Below are positions 7,353 to 16,329 of a stretch of 64,000 nt of DNA, piece after piece. This stretch comes from Bacteroidales bacterium. Lineage in GTDB: Bacteria; Bacteroidota; Bacteroidia; Bacteroidales; F082. Position numbers and translations under genes: made by a program. The stretch spans positions 1 to 64,000 of the forward strand of contig JAUYGX010000153.1 of NCBI GenBank assembly GCA_030690365.1, written 5' to 3'. The stretch's first letter is position 1, and each line of letters opens with the position of its first letter. Under the pieces are notes generated by a model. The model was given only the letters and a program-made list of their open reading frames with translations. It did no database searches and was not told the DNA's origin.

Positions 7353-8448
7353 ATGTTTACAACAGATGGCAAGAAAATACTTGCAGAGAGGCTCGACGCC
7401 TTAAGGAGGTACCTTTGAAGTCGACCGAAAGAAAATAGAAATCGAAGAAGAGGAGGAGAAGACACAATCTCCTGATTTTTGGGACGATCCTAAAAATGCA
7501 GAACAGATCCTCAGAAAAATCAAGGACAAGAAGCGCTGGATAGAATCCTATAACAAAGCCGAAGATACCTACAACGACCTGTCGGTACTCCAGGAATTTT
7601 ATGCTGAGGGAGAAACCACCCAGGAAGAGTTGGATAAGCAGTTCGCCACGCTGAAAAAGCAAATCGACGACCTGGAGTTTTTACAAATGCTTAGCAACAA
7701 AGAAGATGCGTTTGACGCTATCCTGAAAATCAATCCGGGAGCCGGAGGCACCGAAAGCCAGGATTGGGCCGAAATGCTCATGCGCATGTACCTCCGTTAC
7801 GCCGAGCGCAACAAGTTCAAAGTAAAAGAACTGGAGTACCAGGAAGGCGACATTGCCGGTATTAAATCGGTCACCCTACAAATTGAAGGGGAATATGCCT
7901 TTGGATACCTCAAGGGTGAAAATGGCGTCCACCGCCTCGTACGCTTGTCACCCTTCGACTCCGCCAACCGCCGCCATACCAGCTTTGCCTCGGTGTATGT
8001 GTATCCGGTAATCGACGATACCATCAACATTCAGGTAAATCCGGCGGACATCAGCTGGGATACTTTCCGCTCCAGCGGACCTGGAGGTCAAAATGTAAAC
8101 AAGGTTGAAACAGCAGTCAGGTTGCGCCACGAACCCTCCGGCCTGGTGATCGAATGTCAGGAAACCCGTTCACAGGGACAAAATCGTGAAAAAGCCCTGC
8201 AGATGCTCCGCTCGCAACTCTATGAAATTGAGATGCGCAAAAAGCAGGAAGCCATCGACGTGATTGAGGGAAACAAAAAGAAAATTGAGTGGGGATCACA
8301 AATACGCTCCTACACACTGCACCCGTACAAGCTGATAAAAGATGTGCGTACCGGGCTGGAATCGAGCAATGTACTGGATGTGTTGGACGGCGATCTGGAT
8401 GCTTTTATAAAGGCTTACCTGATGCTTTTCAGCGAAAACAGCAAGTAG
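7353..8448 (+). CDS. prfB: Peptide chain release factor 2, programmed +1 frameshift
   Basis: RF2 ends translation at UAA and UGA. The gene starts at ATG 7353 with 21 codons ending ...LRRYL and an in-frame TGA at 7416-7418. Skipping one base there gives GAA GTC GAC and a continuous frame to 8448, 364 aa in all. Key motifs: SPF (in [11 protein letters not shown]), which reads the stop codon, and GGQ (in [10 protein letters not shown]), which triggers hydrolysis. The frameshift lets RF2 levels control its own synthesis. The 3' end abuts convergent trkH by 1 nt. A pipeline that ignores the frameshift would call only a truncated gene from 7630. Confidence 0.95.
7404..7418 (+). promoter_or_regulatory. 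prfB +1 frameshift site AGGAGG-TAC-CTT-TGA
   Basis: An internal Shine-Dalgarno AGGAGG (7404-7409), a 3-nt spacer, the slippery CTT and the TGA stop. This is the arrangement of the E. coli site (AGGGGG TAT CTT TGA), even though genes in this window otherwise lack Shine-Dalgarno sequences. Confidence 0.95.
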
Positions 8449-8449
8449 T

Positions 8450-9910
8450 TTATCTTCTCCAGAATGCCGGGGAAATAACGATGAGAATCGTGAATAATTC
8501 CAGTCGGCCCAGCAGCATCAAAAACGAAAGCACCCATTTGGCCATATCCGGGAAAAAGGCGTAGTTGTCTACAGGTCCCACATGTCCTATTCCGGGACCT
8601 ATATTGCCCAAAGTAGCAATGGAAGCACCGATGGCGGTTTCGAAACCAACACCCAGCAACGACAACAGGATGGTACCTGCCGAAAATACCAGTACATACA
8701 TCAAAAAGAAGGCCATCACATTTAAAATCATCTGTTGTGAAACCGATTTCCCGTTGTATTTAACAGGTATAATGGCCTGTGGGTGAATCGATCGCTTGAG
8801 CTCCTGCCACGAATTGCGGATCAGCAACAAGAACCTGATCATCTTAACACCGCTACCGGTTGAGCCGGCACTTCCACCGATAAACATCAGGGCAAAAATC
8901 AGCATCCACAAATAGGATGGCCAGGCATAATAATTGGCCGTAACAAATCCTGTGGTGGTGACGATGGAGACCACCGTAAATAGTGTATCACGAAAAGCTT
9001 TTTCCACATTGGGCATACCATACACCAGCAATCCCACAGTGATAAATACCGTTACCAGGGCCACAATCCAAAAATACAACCTGTATTCTTCGTTAGAAAG
9101 CACCTTTTTAAACTGACGGTGCAGGAAAAAATAGTGCAGGGTGAAGTTGGTTCCTGCCATAAACATAAACACGATGATCACATACTGAGAGTAGGCGCTA
9201 AACCCTGCAATACTGGTATTTTTTGTAGAAAATCCACCGGTAGCCATGGTAGCAAAGGAATGGCACACCGAATCGAAAAAGTCCATTTCACCAATCCACA
9301 GGAGCAAAATCTCCACGAGGGTAAAAATCACATAAATCCCCCATAAACGTTTGGCCGTTGAGGTAATACGCGGATGTAGTTTATCAGGAGTGATGCCCGG
9401 CATTTCGGCAATCATCAGCTGAAGTCCGCCAATTCCCAAAAAGGGTAGTATGGCCACCGTCAGCACTATGATTCCCATACCACCAATCCATTGGGTCATG
9501 GCACGCCAATACAGGATATTCTTTGGCAAGATTTCTATATCGGTTAATATGGAAGCTCCGGTAGTGGTAAAGCCGGATATGGTTTCAAAAAAAGCATCGG
9601 TGAAATTGGGGATGGTACCGCTGAACACAAAAGGCAGGGCTCCAAACAACGAAATGACTACCCACGTAAGAGCCACAATCAGGTAACCTTCGCGTTTGCC
9701 AATGCTGCTGCGATCGCGCTTTCCGTTGGCCAGCCATCCAACACCACCAATAGTACCTGTAATAAGTGCCGAAAGGGTGATTGGCCAAATGCTTTCGCCA
9801 TAATACCAGGCAAACAGCAAACTGCTTAGCATAAACAACGCCTCCACAACCAGCAGAAAGCTCAACACTTTCATGACAATGGAATAATGAATGATGTGGC
9901 GGCCAAACAT
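8450..9910 (-). CDS. trkH: Potassium uptake protein TrkH
   Basis: 486 aa from the ATG at 9910; a TTG in the same frame at 9919 touches the trkA stop, but the ATG is the simpler start. It is a multi-spanning K+ channel subunit with four pore repeats. Visible filter-like loops are FETISGFTTTGASIL, SFATMATGGFSTKN, TVVSIVTTTGFVTANY and ASIATLGNIGPGIG, each with the central Gly. It works with the cytoplasmic regulator TrkA encoded just upstream. Ends 1 nt from prfB in convergent orientation. Confidence 0.95.
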   Translation of the reverse strand: MFGRHIIHYSIVMKVLSFLLVVEALFMLSSLLFAWYYGESIWPITLSALITGTIGGVGWLANGKRDRSSIGKREGYLIVALTWVVISLFGALPFVFSGTIPNFTDAFFETISGFTTTGASILTDIEILPKNILYWRAMTQWIGGMGIIVLTVAILPFLGIGGLQLMIAEMPGITPDKLHPRITSTAKRLWGIYVIFTLVEILLLWIGEMDFFDSVCHSFATMATGGFSTKNTSIAGFSAYSQYVIIVFMFMAGTNFTLHYFFLHRQFKKVLSNEEYRLYFWIVALVTVFITVGLLVYGMPNVEKAFRDTLFTVVSIVTTTGFVTANYYAWPSYLWMLIFALMFIGGSAGSTGSGVKMIRFLLLIRNSWQELKRSIHPQAIIPVKYNGKSVSQQMILNVMAFFLMYVLVFSAGTILLSLLGVGFETAIGASIATLGNIGPGIGHVGPVDNYAFFPDMAKWVLSFLMLLGRLELFTILIVISPAFWRR

Positions 9911-9919
9911 AATTTTCAA

Positions 9920-11278
9920 TTAAAGTCCGAAAGGTGATTTTAAGAACATCTTTTCCACTTTCTGGCTGATGTATGGAATGGCAAAAACAACCACCCGGTC
10001 GTTGTCCTGAATCTGAAAATTGCCCAAAGCAATAAACGACTCTTTGCCTCGGATAATACCACCAATGAGGGTTCCTTCGGGCATGTGCAGATCGCGGATT
10101 TTGCTTTTGGTTACTGGCGATCCGGGCTTGGCCACCAATTCAACCACATCGGAGGTAATGCCACTGAGGCATTTCAGCGAAGCTACTTCATCGCCCATGC
10201 TGTGGCGGATAATGTAACTGGCTGCACTTAGCTTTTTGTTGATGATGGTATCGATGCCAATGCTTTGTGATATCTCGATATAATCCAGGTTTTCGACCAG
10301 GGCAATGGTTTTCTTAACGCCAAACTTTTTGGCATGCAGACAGGTGAGGATGTTGGTTTCGGAACTGTTGGTCACGGCAATAAAAGCATCCACGCCCTCG
10401 ATGCCTTCGTCTTCGAGCAGGGTGATATCACGTGCATCGCCATTGATCAACAAAGTGTCTTCCAGGATGTCGCTGAGTTTTAAACAACGGTCGCGGTCCT
10501 GCTCAATTAACTTGATATTCAGTTCACTCTCAAGCCGCTTGGCAATTACTTTTCCTACACGGCCACCCCCCACAATCATGATGTTGTTGATTTCCATCTT
10601 TCTCTTTCCGCCCATTTTCAGCAATTGCTGAATGGCAGCCGGTTTGGTAATTACATATACCAGGTCGTTGGGCAAAAAGGCTGTTTCGCCGGTTGGGATA
10701 AAGGTTTTACCATTCCGGTGAATGACGACGGCACGAAAATCGAGCATTTGGTGCTCAATGGCGATGTCGTTAAGCGATTTTCTTACCACAGGTGCGTCCT
10801 CCTCGATCCGGATTAAAAAAACCGAAAGTCCCCCGCCCGACAATTCGAAAATCTCGGTGGCTGCAGGTTGCTGCAGTAAGTTGATTACTTCATGGCCAGC
10901 AATATCTTCTGGTGAAATTAAAAAGTCCACGCCCAGTTCGTCGTAAATCTTTTTATTTTCTTCATTTACATTTTCAAGGGTATTTACACGTGCAATGGTA
11001 CGTTTGGCCCCCAGTTTTTTGGCCAGGATGGCCGTCAGGATGTTGATGTATTCATCGTGCAAAACCGAGATTACCAGGTCGGCTTTCGAAACGTTGGCCT
11101 GTTTAAGTACAGAAACCGAGTTCGATTCGCCTACGATGGTCATTAAGTCCGCATGGGTCTCAATCATTTTCAACAACTCTTCATGCGGATCTACAATGGT
11201 GATGTTGTGGTTTGAGTCCACCAGTGCTTTTGCCAGAAAAAATCCAACCTCTCCATCCCCTGCAATGATAATATTCAT
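9920..11278 (-). CDS. trkA: Trk system K+ regulator TrkA
   Basis: 452 aa with two RCK modules. Each has an NAD(H)-binding Rossmann domain (IIAGDGEVGFFLAKAL at the start and IMIVGGGRVGKVIAKRL at about residue 232) followed by a TrkA-C domain. It gates TrkH in response to nucleotides. trkA is the first gene of the trkA-trkH operon, and the trkH ATG lies about 10 nt after the trkA stop. Confidence 0.95.
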   Translation of the reverse strand: MNIIIAGDGEVGFFLAKALVDSNHNITIVDPHEELLKMIETHADLMTIVGESNSVSVLKQANVSKADLVISVLHDEYINILTAILAKKLGAKRTIARVNTLENVNEENKKIYDELGVDFLISPEDIAGHEVINLLQQPAATEIFELSGGGLSVFLIRIEEDAPVVRKSLNDIAIEHQMLDFRAVVIHRNGKTFIPTGETAFLPNDLVYVITKPAAIQQLLKMGGKRKMEINNIMIVGGGRVGKVIAKRLESELNIKLIEQDRDRCLKLSDILEDTLLINGDARDITLLEDEGIEGVDAFIAVTNSSETNILTCLHAKKFGVKKTIALVENLDYIEISQSIGIDTIINKKLSAASYIIRHSMGDEVASLKCLSGITSDVVELVAKPGSPVTKSKIRDLHMPEGTLIGGIIRGKESFIALGNFQIQDNDRVVVFAIPYISQKVEKMFLKSPFGL

Positions 11279-11329
11279 TAGCTGATTATTAAAAAAATAA
11301 AATTAATCAATCTTGAAGAAAAACGGGTG

Positions 11330-11337
11330 CAAATCTA
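11330..11337 (-). promoter_or_regulatory. -7 box TAGATTTG for trkAH
   Basis: CAAATCTA on plus. Predicted leader about 45 nt. No strong -33 element seen. Confidence 0.45.
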
Positions 11338-11380
11338 GAAATATATACCTTAAAAAAGCCAGGTATCTTTTTTCACCATA

Positions 11381-12481
11381 TCAGAACTTGCCAAAATATA
11401 CTTCAAGCAGTTGCTGTGCAGCCTGATAGGGGTTTATCATGTCGGCAAGCACCTTTTGTTCCATCACATGCAGTTGGGATGTCATAGATTCATTTTTGAA
11501 AAAGTGGTTGTTTAAACTGTGCGAAATGGTTTCACGGAGGATATGCTTTGATTGATCGTGGCGGTTTTTTTGAAAAAAGCCGTTGGCCGAGGTTTGATTT
11601 ATAAATTCATCTACCACTTTCCAGGTTTCACCGATGCCCGTATTTTTAAGTGCTGAGGCTGTGATGGTTTTCGGAATCCAGCCATTGGCAAGCGGAGGAA
11701 ACAGGTGGAGTGCATTTTCATATTCCCTTTTGGCCAAATTGGCTTTTAACATATTATCACCATCGGCCTTGTTGATGACGATTAAATCGGCCATCTCCAT
11801 GATACCACGTTTAATGCCCTGAAGCTCATCACCACCACCAGCCAACATCAGCAATATAAAAAAGTCAACCAGTTGAGACACAGCCGTTTCCGACTGTCCC
11901 ACGCCCACTGTTTCTATCAGGATGACATCAAATCCTGCGGCCTCGCACAATATCAAAGCCTCACGGGTAGACCGGGTAACTCCTCCAAGCGTTCCTGAAC
12001 TGGCAGAAGGACGGATAAAGGCATCGGTATGAACGCTGAGTTCCTCCATCCGGGTTTTATCACCAAGAATACTGCCTTTGGTGCGTGTGCTGCTGGGATC
12101 GATGGCCAGCACAGCTACCTTTTTCCCCTGTGAAATCAGGTATAGGCCAAATGTTTCGATAAAGGTGCTTTTACCCACTCCCGGCACACCGGTGATGCCA
12201 ATGCGGATAGATTTTCCCGAAAAAGGCAGACAGCCGTTGATGAGATCTTCCGCCACAACCTGGTCTTCGGGCCTGGCGCTTTCGATAAGGGTGATGGCCT
12301 GCCCCAGCAAGTTTCGGTTTCCTGACCGGATACCCGAAAGAAAGGCCTCCACCGTAGGCCGGTTTTTCCGGAAACGCATCATTTCCTTTTCAAGCATGGG
12401 GTTCAGCGACGCAGGCTGCTCAATGCCTTCGTTCACTTTTAGTGCACTTTCAACCTTATTGTGGTGGTCATCTTTTTCCAT
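11381..12481 (-). CDS. meaB: MeaB/ArgK-type G-protein chaperone of B12-dependent mutase
   Basis: 366 aa from ATG 12481. The ORF extends to 12544, but the -7 box at 12508-12515 places the transcript start just upstream of 12481. G-domain motifs: Walker [10 protein letters not shown], an [20 protein letters not shown] loop typical of MeaB, the switch ETVGVGQSE, and NKAD for guanine. It is a GTPase that protects and repairs methylmalonyl-CoA mutase by gating cobalamin loading. No mutase subunit genes lie beside it. The IcmF in this window carries its own fused G-domain, so the partner is probably a mutA/mutB pair elsewhere. Confidence 0.9.
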   Translation of the reverse strand: MEKDDHHNKVESALKVNEGIEQPASLNPMLEKEMMRFRKNRPTVEAFLSGIRSGNRNLLGQAITLIESARPEDQVVAEDLINGCLPFSGKSIRIGITGVPGVGKSTFIETFGLYLISQGKKVAVLAIDPSSTRTKGSILGDKTRMEELSVHTDAFIRPSASSGTLGGVTRSTREALILCEAAGFDVILIETVGVGQSETAVSQLVDFFILLMLAGGGDELQGIKRGIMEMADLIVINKADGDNMLKANLAKREYENALHLFPPLANGWIPKTITASALKNTGIGETWKVVDEFINQTSANGFFQKNRHDQSKHILRETISHSLNNHFFKNESMTSQLHVMEQKVLADMINPYQAAQQLLEVYFGKF

Positions 12482-12507
12482 AGCTGCATGGCAATGTGAA
12501 ACTGCGG

Positions 12508-12515
12508 CAAAGATA
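12508..12515 (-). promoter_or_regulatory. -7 box TATCTTTG for meaB
   Basis: CAAAGATA on plus; leader about 20 nt to the ATG at 12481. This decides the start of meaB. Confidence 0.5.
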
Positions 12516-12612
12516 CGATTTTTGGATATGACCAGTTCAGCCAATGCCTTTGCTAAAAAACCGGGTTAATGGTTTGCGCATTGCTTAAAAAGATTTACTT
12601 TTGCAGCCGTTT

Positions 12613-12685
<73 letters not shown>

Positions 12686-12743
12686 CTTTTTAAGAATAAT
12701 TGTCTGGGCGAGAAGCCTGTCCAGATGAGGTACGACATCGGGA

Positions 12744-12758
12744 AGCCCTGTCGGGGAG
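12744..12758 (+). repeat. 15-bp duplicate of the tRNA-Lys 3' end
   Basis: AGCCCTGTCGGGGAG repeats the tRNA 3' segment 12670-12684 exactly, 74 nt downstream. The intervening sequence has no gene. It could be an att-like scar of a lost integrated element or a decayed tandem tRNA. Confidence 0.5.
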
Positions 12759-12769
12759 GCCAGTATATC

Positions 12770-12809
12770 AACCACTTACTAAGTAAATCAGTAGGTGGTT
12801 ATTTTTTTG
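12770..12809 (+). terminator. Terminator after tRNA-Lys
   Basis: AACCACTTACT (12770-12780) pairs with AGTAGGTGGTT (12790-12800) with one mismatch and is followed by a run of seven T (12802-12808). Confidence 0.8.
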
Positions 12810-12915
12810 CCCCAAATTTTTCCCTAAAATAAATGAGTGTATCCTCTACTCTTCACCGCCAATTTTAATAAATTAAAAACTTTGGAAAAGTTCTTTCCTT
12901 GCCAACTTCCTATTT

Positions 12916-12955
12916 AAAAACTATTTCGGATATTTGTCACCGAAATATAGTTTTT
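12916..12955. other. Inverted repeat upstream of the small Zn-finger-like gene
   Basis: AAAAACTATTTCGG and CCGAAATATAGTTTTT form a 13-bp stem interrupted by a two-base bulge, with a 10-nt loop. It ends 18 nt before the ATG at 12973. It may be a 5' leader structure or an operator; I cannot tell which. Confidence 0.4.
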
Positions 12956-12972
12956 AACCACAATTTTAAATC

Positions 12973-13158
12973 ATGGAAAAAAATCCCAATAAAGTATGCG
13001 TATTCTGCAAACGCAACGAACAGGAAGTGCCTTTGGTAGCACTTGATTTTAAAGGAAATAACTATTGGATCTGTCCTCAACACATCCCTGTACTCATCCA
13101 CAACCCCGATCAGTTGGAAGGGTTGCTGCCGGGTGCCGAGAACCTGCAGGCAGGCTGA
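12973..13158 (+). CDS. Small protein with CxxC...CxxH zinc-binding pattern
   Basis: 61 aa. CVFC near the N-terminus and WICPQH 25 residues later form a C2-CH pattern resembling a treble-clef or ClpX-N-type zinc finger, followed by an acidic/Leu-rich tail (HNPDQLEGLLPGAENL). No named family recognised with certainty. The start ATG follows an inverted repeat. It is likely cytoplasmic, and its function is unknown. Confidence 0.65.
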   Translation: MEKNPNKVCVFCKRNEQEVPLVALDFKGNNYWICPQHIPVLIHNPDQLEGLLPGAENLQAG

Positions 13159-13264
13159 TTTGTTTTTCATTCCAGATATTACCGGCCCATTCCGCTTCAT
13201 GCGGTGAGGACTTTTTGGTAAAATCAGTTAAGATGTAACGGGACTGTTGTTATCAGGTTTTTTC

Positions 13265-13272
13265 TACTTTTG
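13265..13272 (+). promoter_or_regulatory. -7 box TACTTTTG for the GGGP synthase gene
   Basis: The box overlaps the upstream TTG codon at 13270, so that TTG cannot be the start. The ATG at 13288 is about 10 nt inside the predicted transcript. Confidence 0.5.
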
Positions 13273-13287
13273 TCGAAAAGCAACTTT

Positions 13288-14019
13288 ATGAAATCCATTG
13301 ACCTTTTTCACAGACCCAAAAAACAACTGGCTGTACTTGTAGATCCCGACAAACTTTCGGAGGATCAATTGATTGAAACAGCTAAATTATCGCAGCAGGC
13401 GGGCGTCGACTTTTTGTTTGTTGGCGGCAGCCTCATGACCAGCGATATGTTGTTTCATTGCATCCGTATCTTAAAGGAAAACAGCACCATACCAGTGATT
13501 TTGTTTCCCGGCAACAGTTATCAGATTACCCGAAATGCCGACGCCATGTTGTTTCTTTCGCTGATTTCAGGTCGCAATGCCGATATGCTTATCGGGATGC
13601 ATGTGCTTTCGGCACCATATATCAAACTCGCCGGACTCGAAACCATTCCCACCGGTTACATGCTTATCGACAGTGGAAAACCCACCTCAGTTACTTACAT
13701 GAGCAATTCGTTTCCCATCCCAAACGACAAAAACGACATCGCGGCCTGTACCGCCATGGCTGGCGAAATGCTGGGAATGCAGACCATTTTTATGGATGCC
13801 GGAAGCGGAGCCCTGAAAACAGTGCCTGAGCAGATGATCTCTTTTGTGAAAGGTTCCATCGGTGTTCCACTCATCATTGGAGGAGGAATCAGAACCCCGG
13901 AAACAGCCAAAAGCATTCTTAACGCCGGTGCTGACATCATTGTGGTAGGAAATCGTTTTGAAGAAGATCCCAAACTCATTATTGAATTTGCAAAAGTGGT
14001 AGCTTCATTCAACAGTTAA
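13288..14019 (+). CDS. Geranylgeranylglyceryl phosphate synthase family (GGGPS/PcrB)
   Basis: 243 aa from ATG 13288. A TIM-barrel prenyltransferase that joins a polyprenyl diphosphate to sn-glycerol-1-phosphate. Motifs: AVLVDPDK at the first strand, FVGGSL, VILFPGNSYQI, YMLIDSGKPTSV, and the phosphate-binding PLIIGGGIRTPETA with ADIIVVGNRFEE. The family supplies archaeal membrane lipids and occurs also in Bacteroidota, where the product's role is not settled. Prenyl chain length cannot be read from the sequence by eye. It is followed after 35 nt by the S9 peptidase gene, which may share the transcript. Confidence 0.85.
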   Translation: MKSIDLFHRPKKQLAVLVDPDKLSEDQLIETAKLSQQAGVDFLFVGGSLMTSDMLFHCIRILKENSTIPVILFPGNSYQITRNADAMLFLSLISGRNADMLIGMHVLSAPYIKLAGLETIPTGYMLIDSGKPTSVTYMSNSFPIPNDKNDIAACTAMAGEMLGMQTIFMDAGSGALKTVPEQMISFVKGSIGVPLIIGGGIRTPETAKSILNAGADIIVVGNRFEEDPKLIIEFAKVVASFNS

Positions 14020-14054
14020 TTTTCAATCTTTATCACCTTTTTTAATAAAAAAAC

Positions 14055-16193
14055 ATGAAAAAGTTACTTGTTTCTTTTTTTCTATTCGGGTTTATACTTT
14101 CAGGGTTCATGCTTCCTGCCCAGGAAAAAATCCTAACTGCAGAAGATGCCATTTACATGAACCGGGCGCTTTATCCGGGCAGGATTCCACAGTTGCAATG
14201 GATCGGGCAATCGGATAACTATGCCTATGCAAAAGACAATGCACTTTATCGGGTAACTGCAAAAAAGGGTACCGAAAGGCTGCTCGTGGAGTTGGATATG
14301 CTCAATAAAGGCATGCACCAACTTGGGTTGGATTCGCTGAAAAGCCTGCCAAACATAGATTGCTATGGCGATGAAAACTGCCGGTTTTCGGTGAATAACC
14401 AATATTTTGATTACCAAACCAACTCACAAACACTCACCAAAATCAATGAATTGCCAGATGAAGCAGAAAATATCGATTTTGAAAAAGATACGCGCTTTAT
14501 AGCCTATACACTTAAAAACAAAGCGTTTATCGCCATCAACGGAAAGTCTACCCAAATTACCAACGATACCAATCCCGGAATTGTGAACGGACAAACCGTT
14601 CACCGAAATGAATTTGGCATTCACAAAGGCCTTTTTTGGTCGCCGGAATCCAAAAAACTGGCTTTTTATCGCAAGGATGAAACCTTGGTAACAGATTATC
14701 CGTTGGTGGATATTACCACCCGGATTGCACAAGTCGAGAATACCAGGTACCCCATGGCAGGCATGACCAGTGAGCAGGTAACTCTTGGTGTGTATCACCT
14801 GGAAACCGGAAAAACCGTGTTTATGCAAACCGGAGAGCCCAAGGAACAATACCTGACCGCCGTAACCTGGGGACCTGAAAGCAAACTGATTTACATTGCC
14901 CTTTTAAACCGCGATCAAAATCACCTGAAAGTCAATAGTTACGATTCAGAAACCGGAGAGTTTATACGGACTCTGTTCGAGGAAACCAATCCGCATTATG
15001 TGGAACCCGAAAACCCGCTTTACTTCAGACCCGAACACAATAATGAGTTTGTGTGGGTTAGCGAACGTGGCGGTTTCGACCATTTGTATTTATACAACAC
15101 CAAAGGCGAAATTATTCGTCAGTTAACTTCCGGACCATGGGTGGTAACCGGGATTCTGGGTTTCAGAGGCGATGAGCTGTGGTTTACCGGAACCAAAGAA
15201 AGCCCGCTGGAAGACAACGTGTATACCGTAGAAATTGAAACCGGAAAAATAACCCGCATTACTCCCGATCATGGAACACACAATCCCATGGTGAGCAAAA
15301 CCGGTAAATATGTGTTGGATATATTTAGCAGCACTGATGTTACCCGCGAGTATAAATTACTGAATAACACGGGAAAGGAGATTCGTGTGTTGCTACCCGA
15401 CAGCAACCCGCTGGCCGATTACAACCTGGGAAAATTGTCCATCCTTACGCTAAAAGCCGACGATGGAACTCCTTTGTATTGTCGCATAATTAAACCCATC
15501 AATTTCGACTCAACCAAAAAATACCCGGTAATTGTATATGTTTACGGAGGACCCCATGCGCAGCTGATTACCGATTCGTGGCTGGGAGGAGCAGGATTGT
15601 TCCTGAATTATCTGGCCGAACAGGGATATATCATCTGGACAATGGACAACCGGGGGTCGGCCAATCGCGGTCGTGATTTTGAACAAATCATCCACCGGCA
15701 AGTGGGTCAGGTGGAAGTAAACGATCAGATGGTGGGTGTAAACTACTTAAAATCGTTGGCCTATGTCGACACCACCCGTATGGGAGTCGACGGATGGAGC
15801 TATGGCGGATTTATGACTATTTCGCTGATGCTCAATCATCCGGGTGTGTTTAAAGTAGCCGTTGCCGGCGGTCCGGTAATCGATTGGAAATATTATGAGG
15901 TGATGTATGGAGAACGTTATATGGATACTCCACAGGAAAATCCGGAAGGGTACGAAAAAGCCAGCCTATTGAATAACGTAGATCAGCTACAGGGAAAACT
16001 GATGGTAATCCATGGAACAAAAGATCCCACTGTAGTGTGGCAGCAAAGTCTGACCTTTTTACAGGCGGCCATCGAACATGGAAAAGACATCGATTATTTT
16101 GTTTATCCCGGACACGGACACAACATGAGTGGCAAGGACAGGGCGCATTTATATGAAAAAATTAGCCGATACTTTAATGATTTTCTTAAATAA
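14055..16193 (+). CDS. Dipeptidyl peptidase IV-like S9B serine peptidase
   Basis: 712 aa with an N-terminal signal peptide (MKKLLVSFFLFGFILSG...PAQ). An eight-bladed propeller region (residues about 60-460) precedes an alpha/beta hydrolase domain. The catalytic triad is S582 in GWSYGGFM, D657 in HGTKDPTV and H689 in YPGHGHNM. Family members remove X-Pro dipeptides from peptide N-termini in the periplasm. The GWSYGG motif and length fit DPP-IV (S9B) better than prolyl oligopeptidase. Substrate preference is an inference. Confidence 0.9.
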   Translation: MKKLLVSFFLFGFILSGFMLPAQEKILTAEDAIYMNRALYPGRIPQLQWIGQSDNYAYAKDNALYRVTAKKGTERLLVELDMLNKGMHQLGLDSLKSLPNIDCYGDENCRFSVNNQYFDYQTNSQTLTKINELPDEAENIDFEKDTRFIAYTLKNKAFIAINGKSTQITNDTNPGIVNGQTVHRNEFGIHKGLFWSPESKKLAFYRKDETLVTDYPLVDITTRIAQVENTRYPMAGMTSEQVTLGVYHLETGKTVFMQTGEPKEQYLTAVTWGPESKLIYIALLNRDQNHLKVNSYDSETGEFIRTLFEETNPHYVEPENPLYFRPEHNNEFVWVSERGGFDHLYLYNTKGEIIRQLTSGPWVVTGILGFRGDELWFTGTKESPLEDNVYTVEIETGKITRITPDHGTHNPMVSKTGKYVLDIFSSTDVTREYKLLNNTGKEIRVLLPDSNPLADYNLGKLSILTLKADDGTPLYCRIIKPINFDSTKKYPVIVYVYGGPHAQLITDSWLGGAGLFLNYLAEQGYIIWTMDNRGSANRGRDFEQIIHRQVGQVEVNDQMVGVNYLKSLAYVDTTRMGVDGWSYGGFMTISLMLNHPGVFKVAVAGGPVIDWKYYEVMYGERYMDTPQENPEGYEKASLLNNVDQLQGKLMVIHGTKDPTVVWQQSLTFLQAAIEHGKDIDYFVYPGHGHNMSGKDRAHLYEKISRYFNDFLK

Positions 16194-16329
16194 GAAAAAA
16201 AGCGACTGTTCAAGATTTTTATCAGGGAACCCTTGTTGCAAAAAAGGGAGAAAATACTTCAACGAATAACCTGCGTTGGTTTCGCAAAATGTTAGTATTT
16301 TTAGAGGCTAAAATTCATAGCCAACCAAT

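Noticed and set aside
7630-8448. prfB as a truncated gene starting at 7630
   Set aside because: The upstream coding part is present in frame after the +1 frameshift at 7413-7418.
12482-12544. MeaB start at 12544
   Set aside because: The -7 box at 12508-12515 lies inside that extension, so transcription begins downstream of it.
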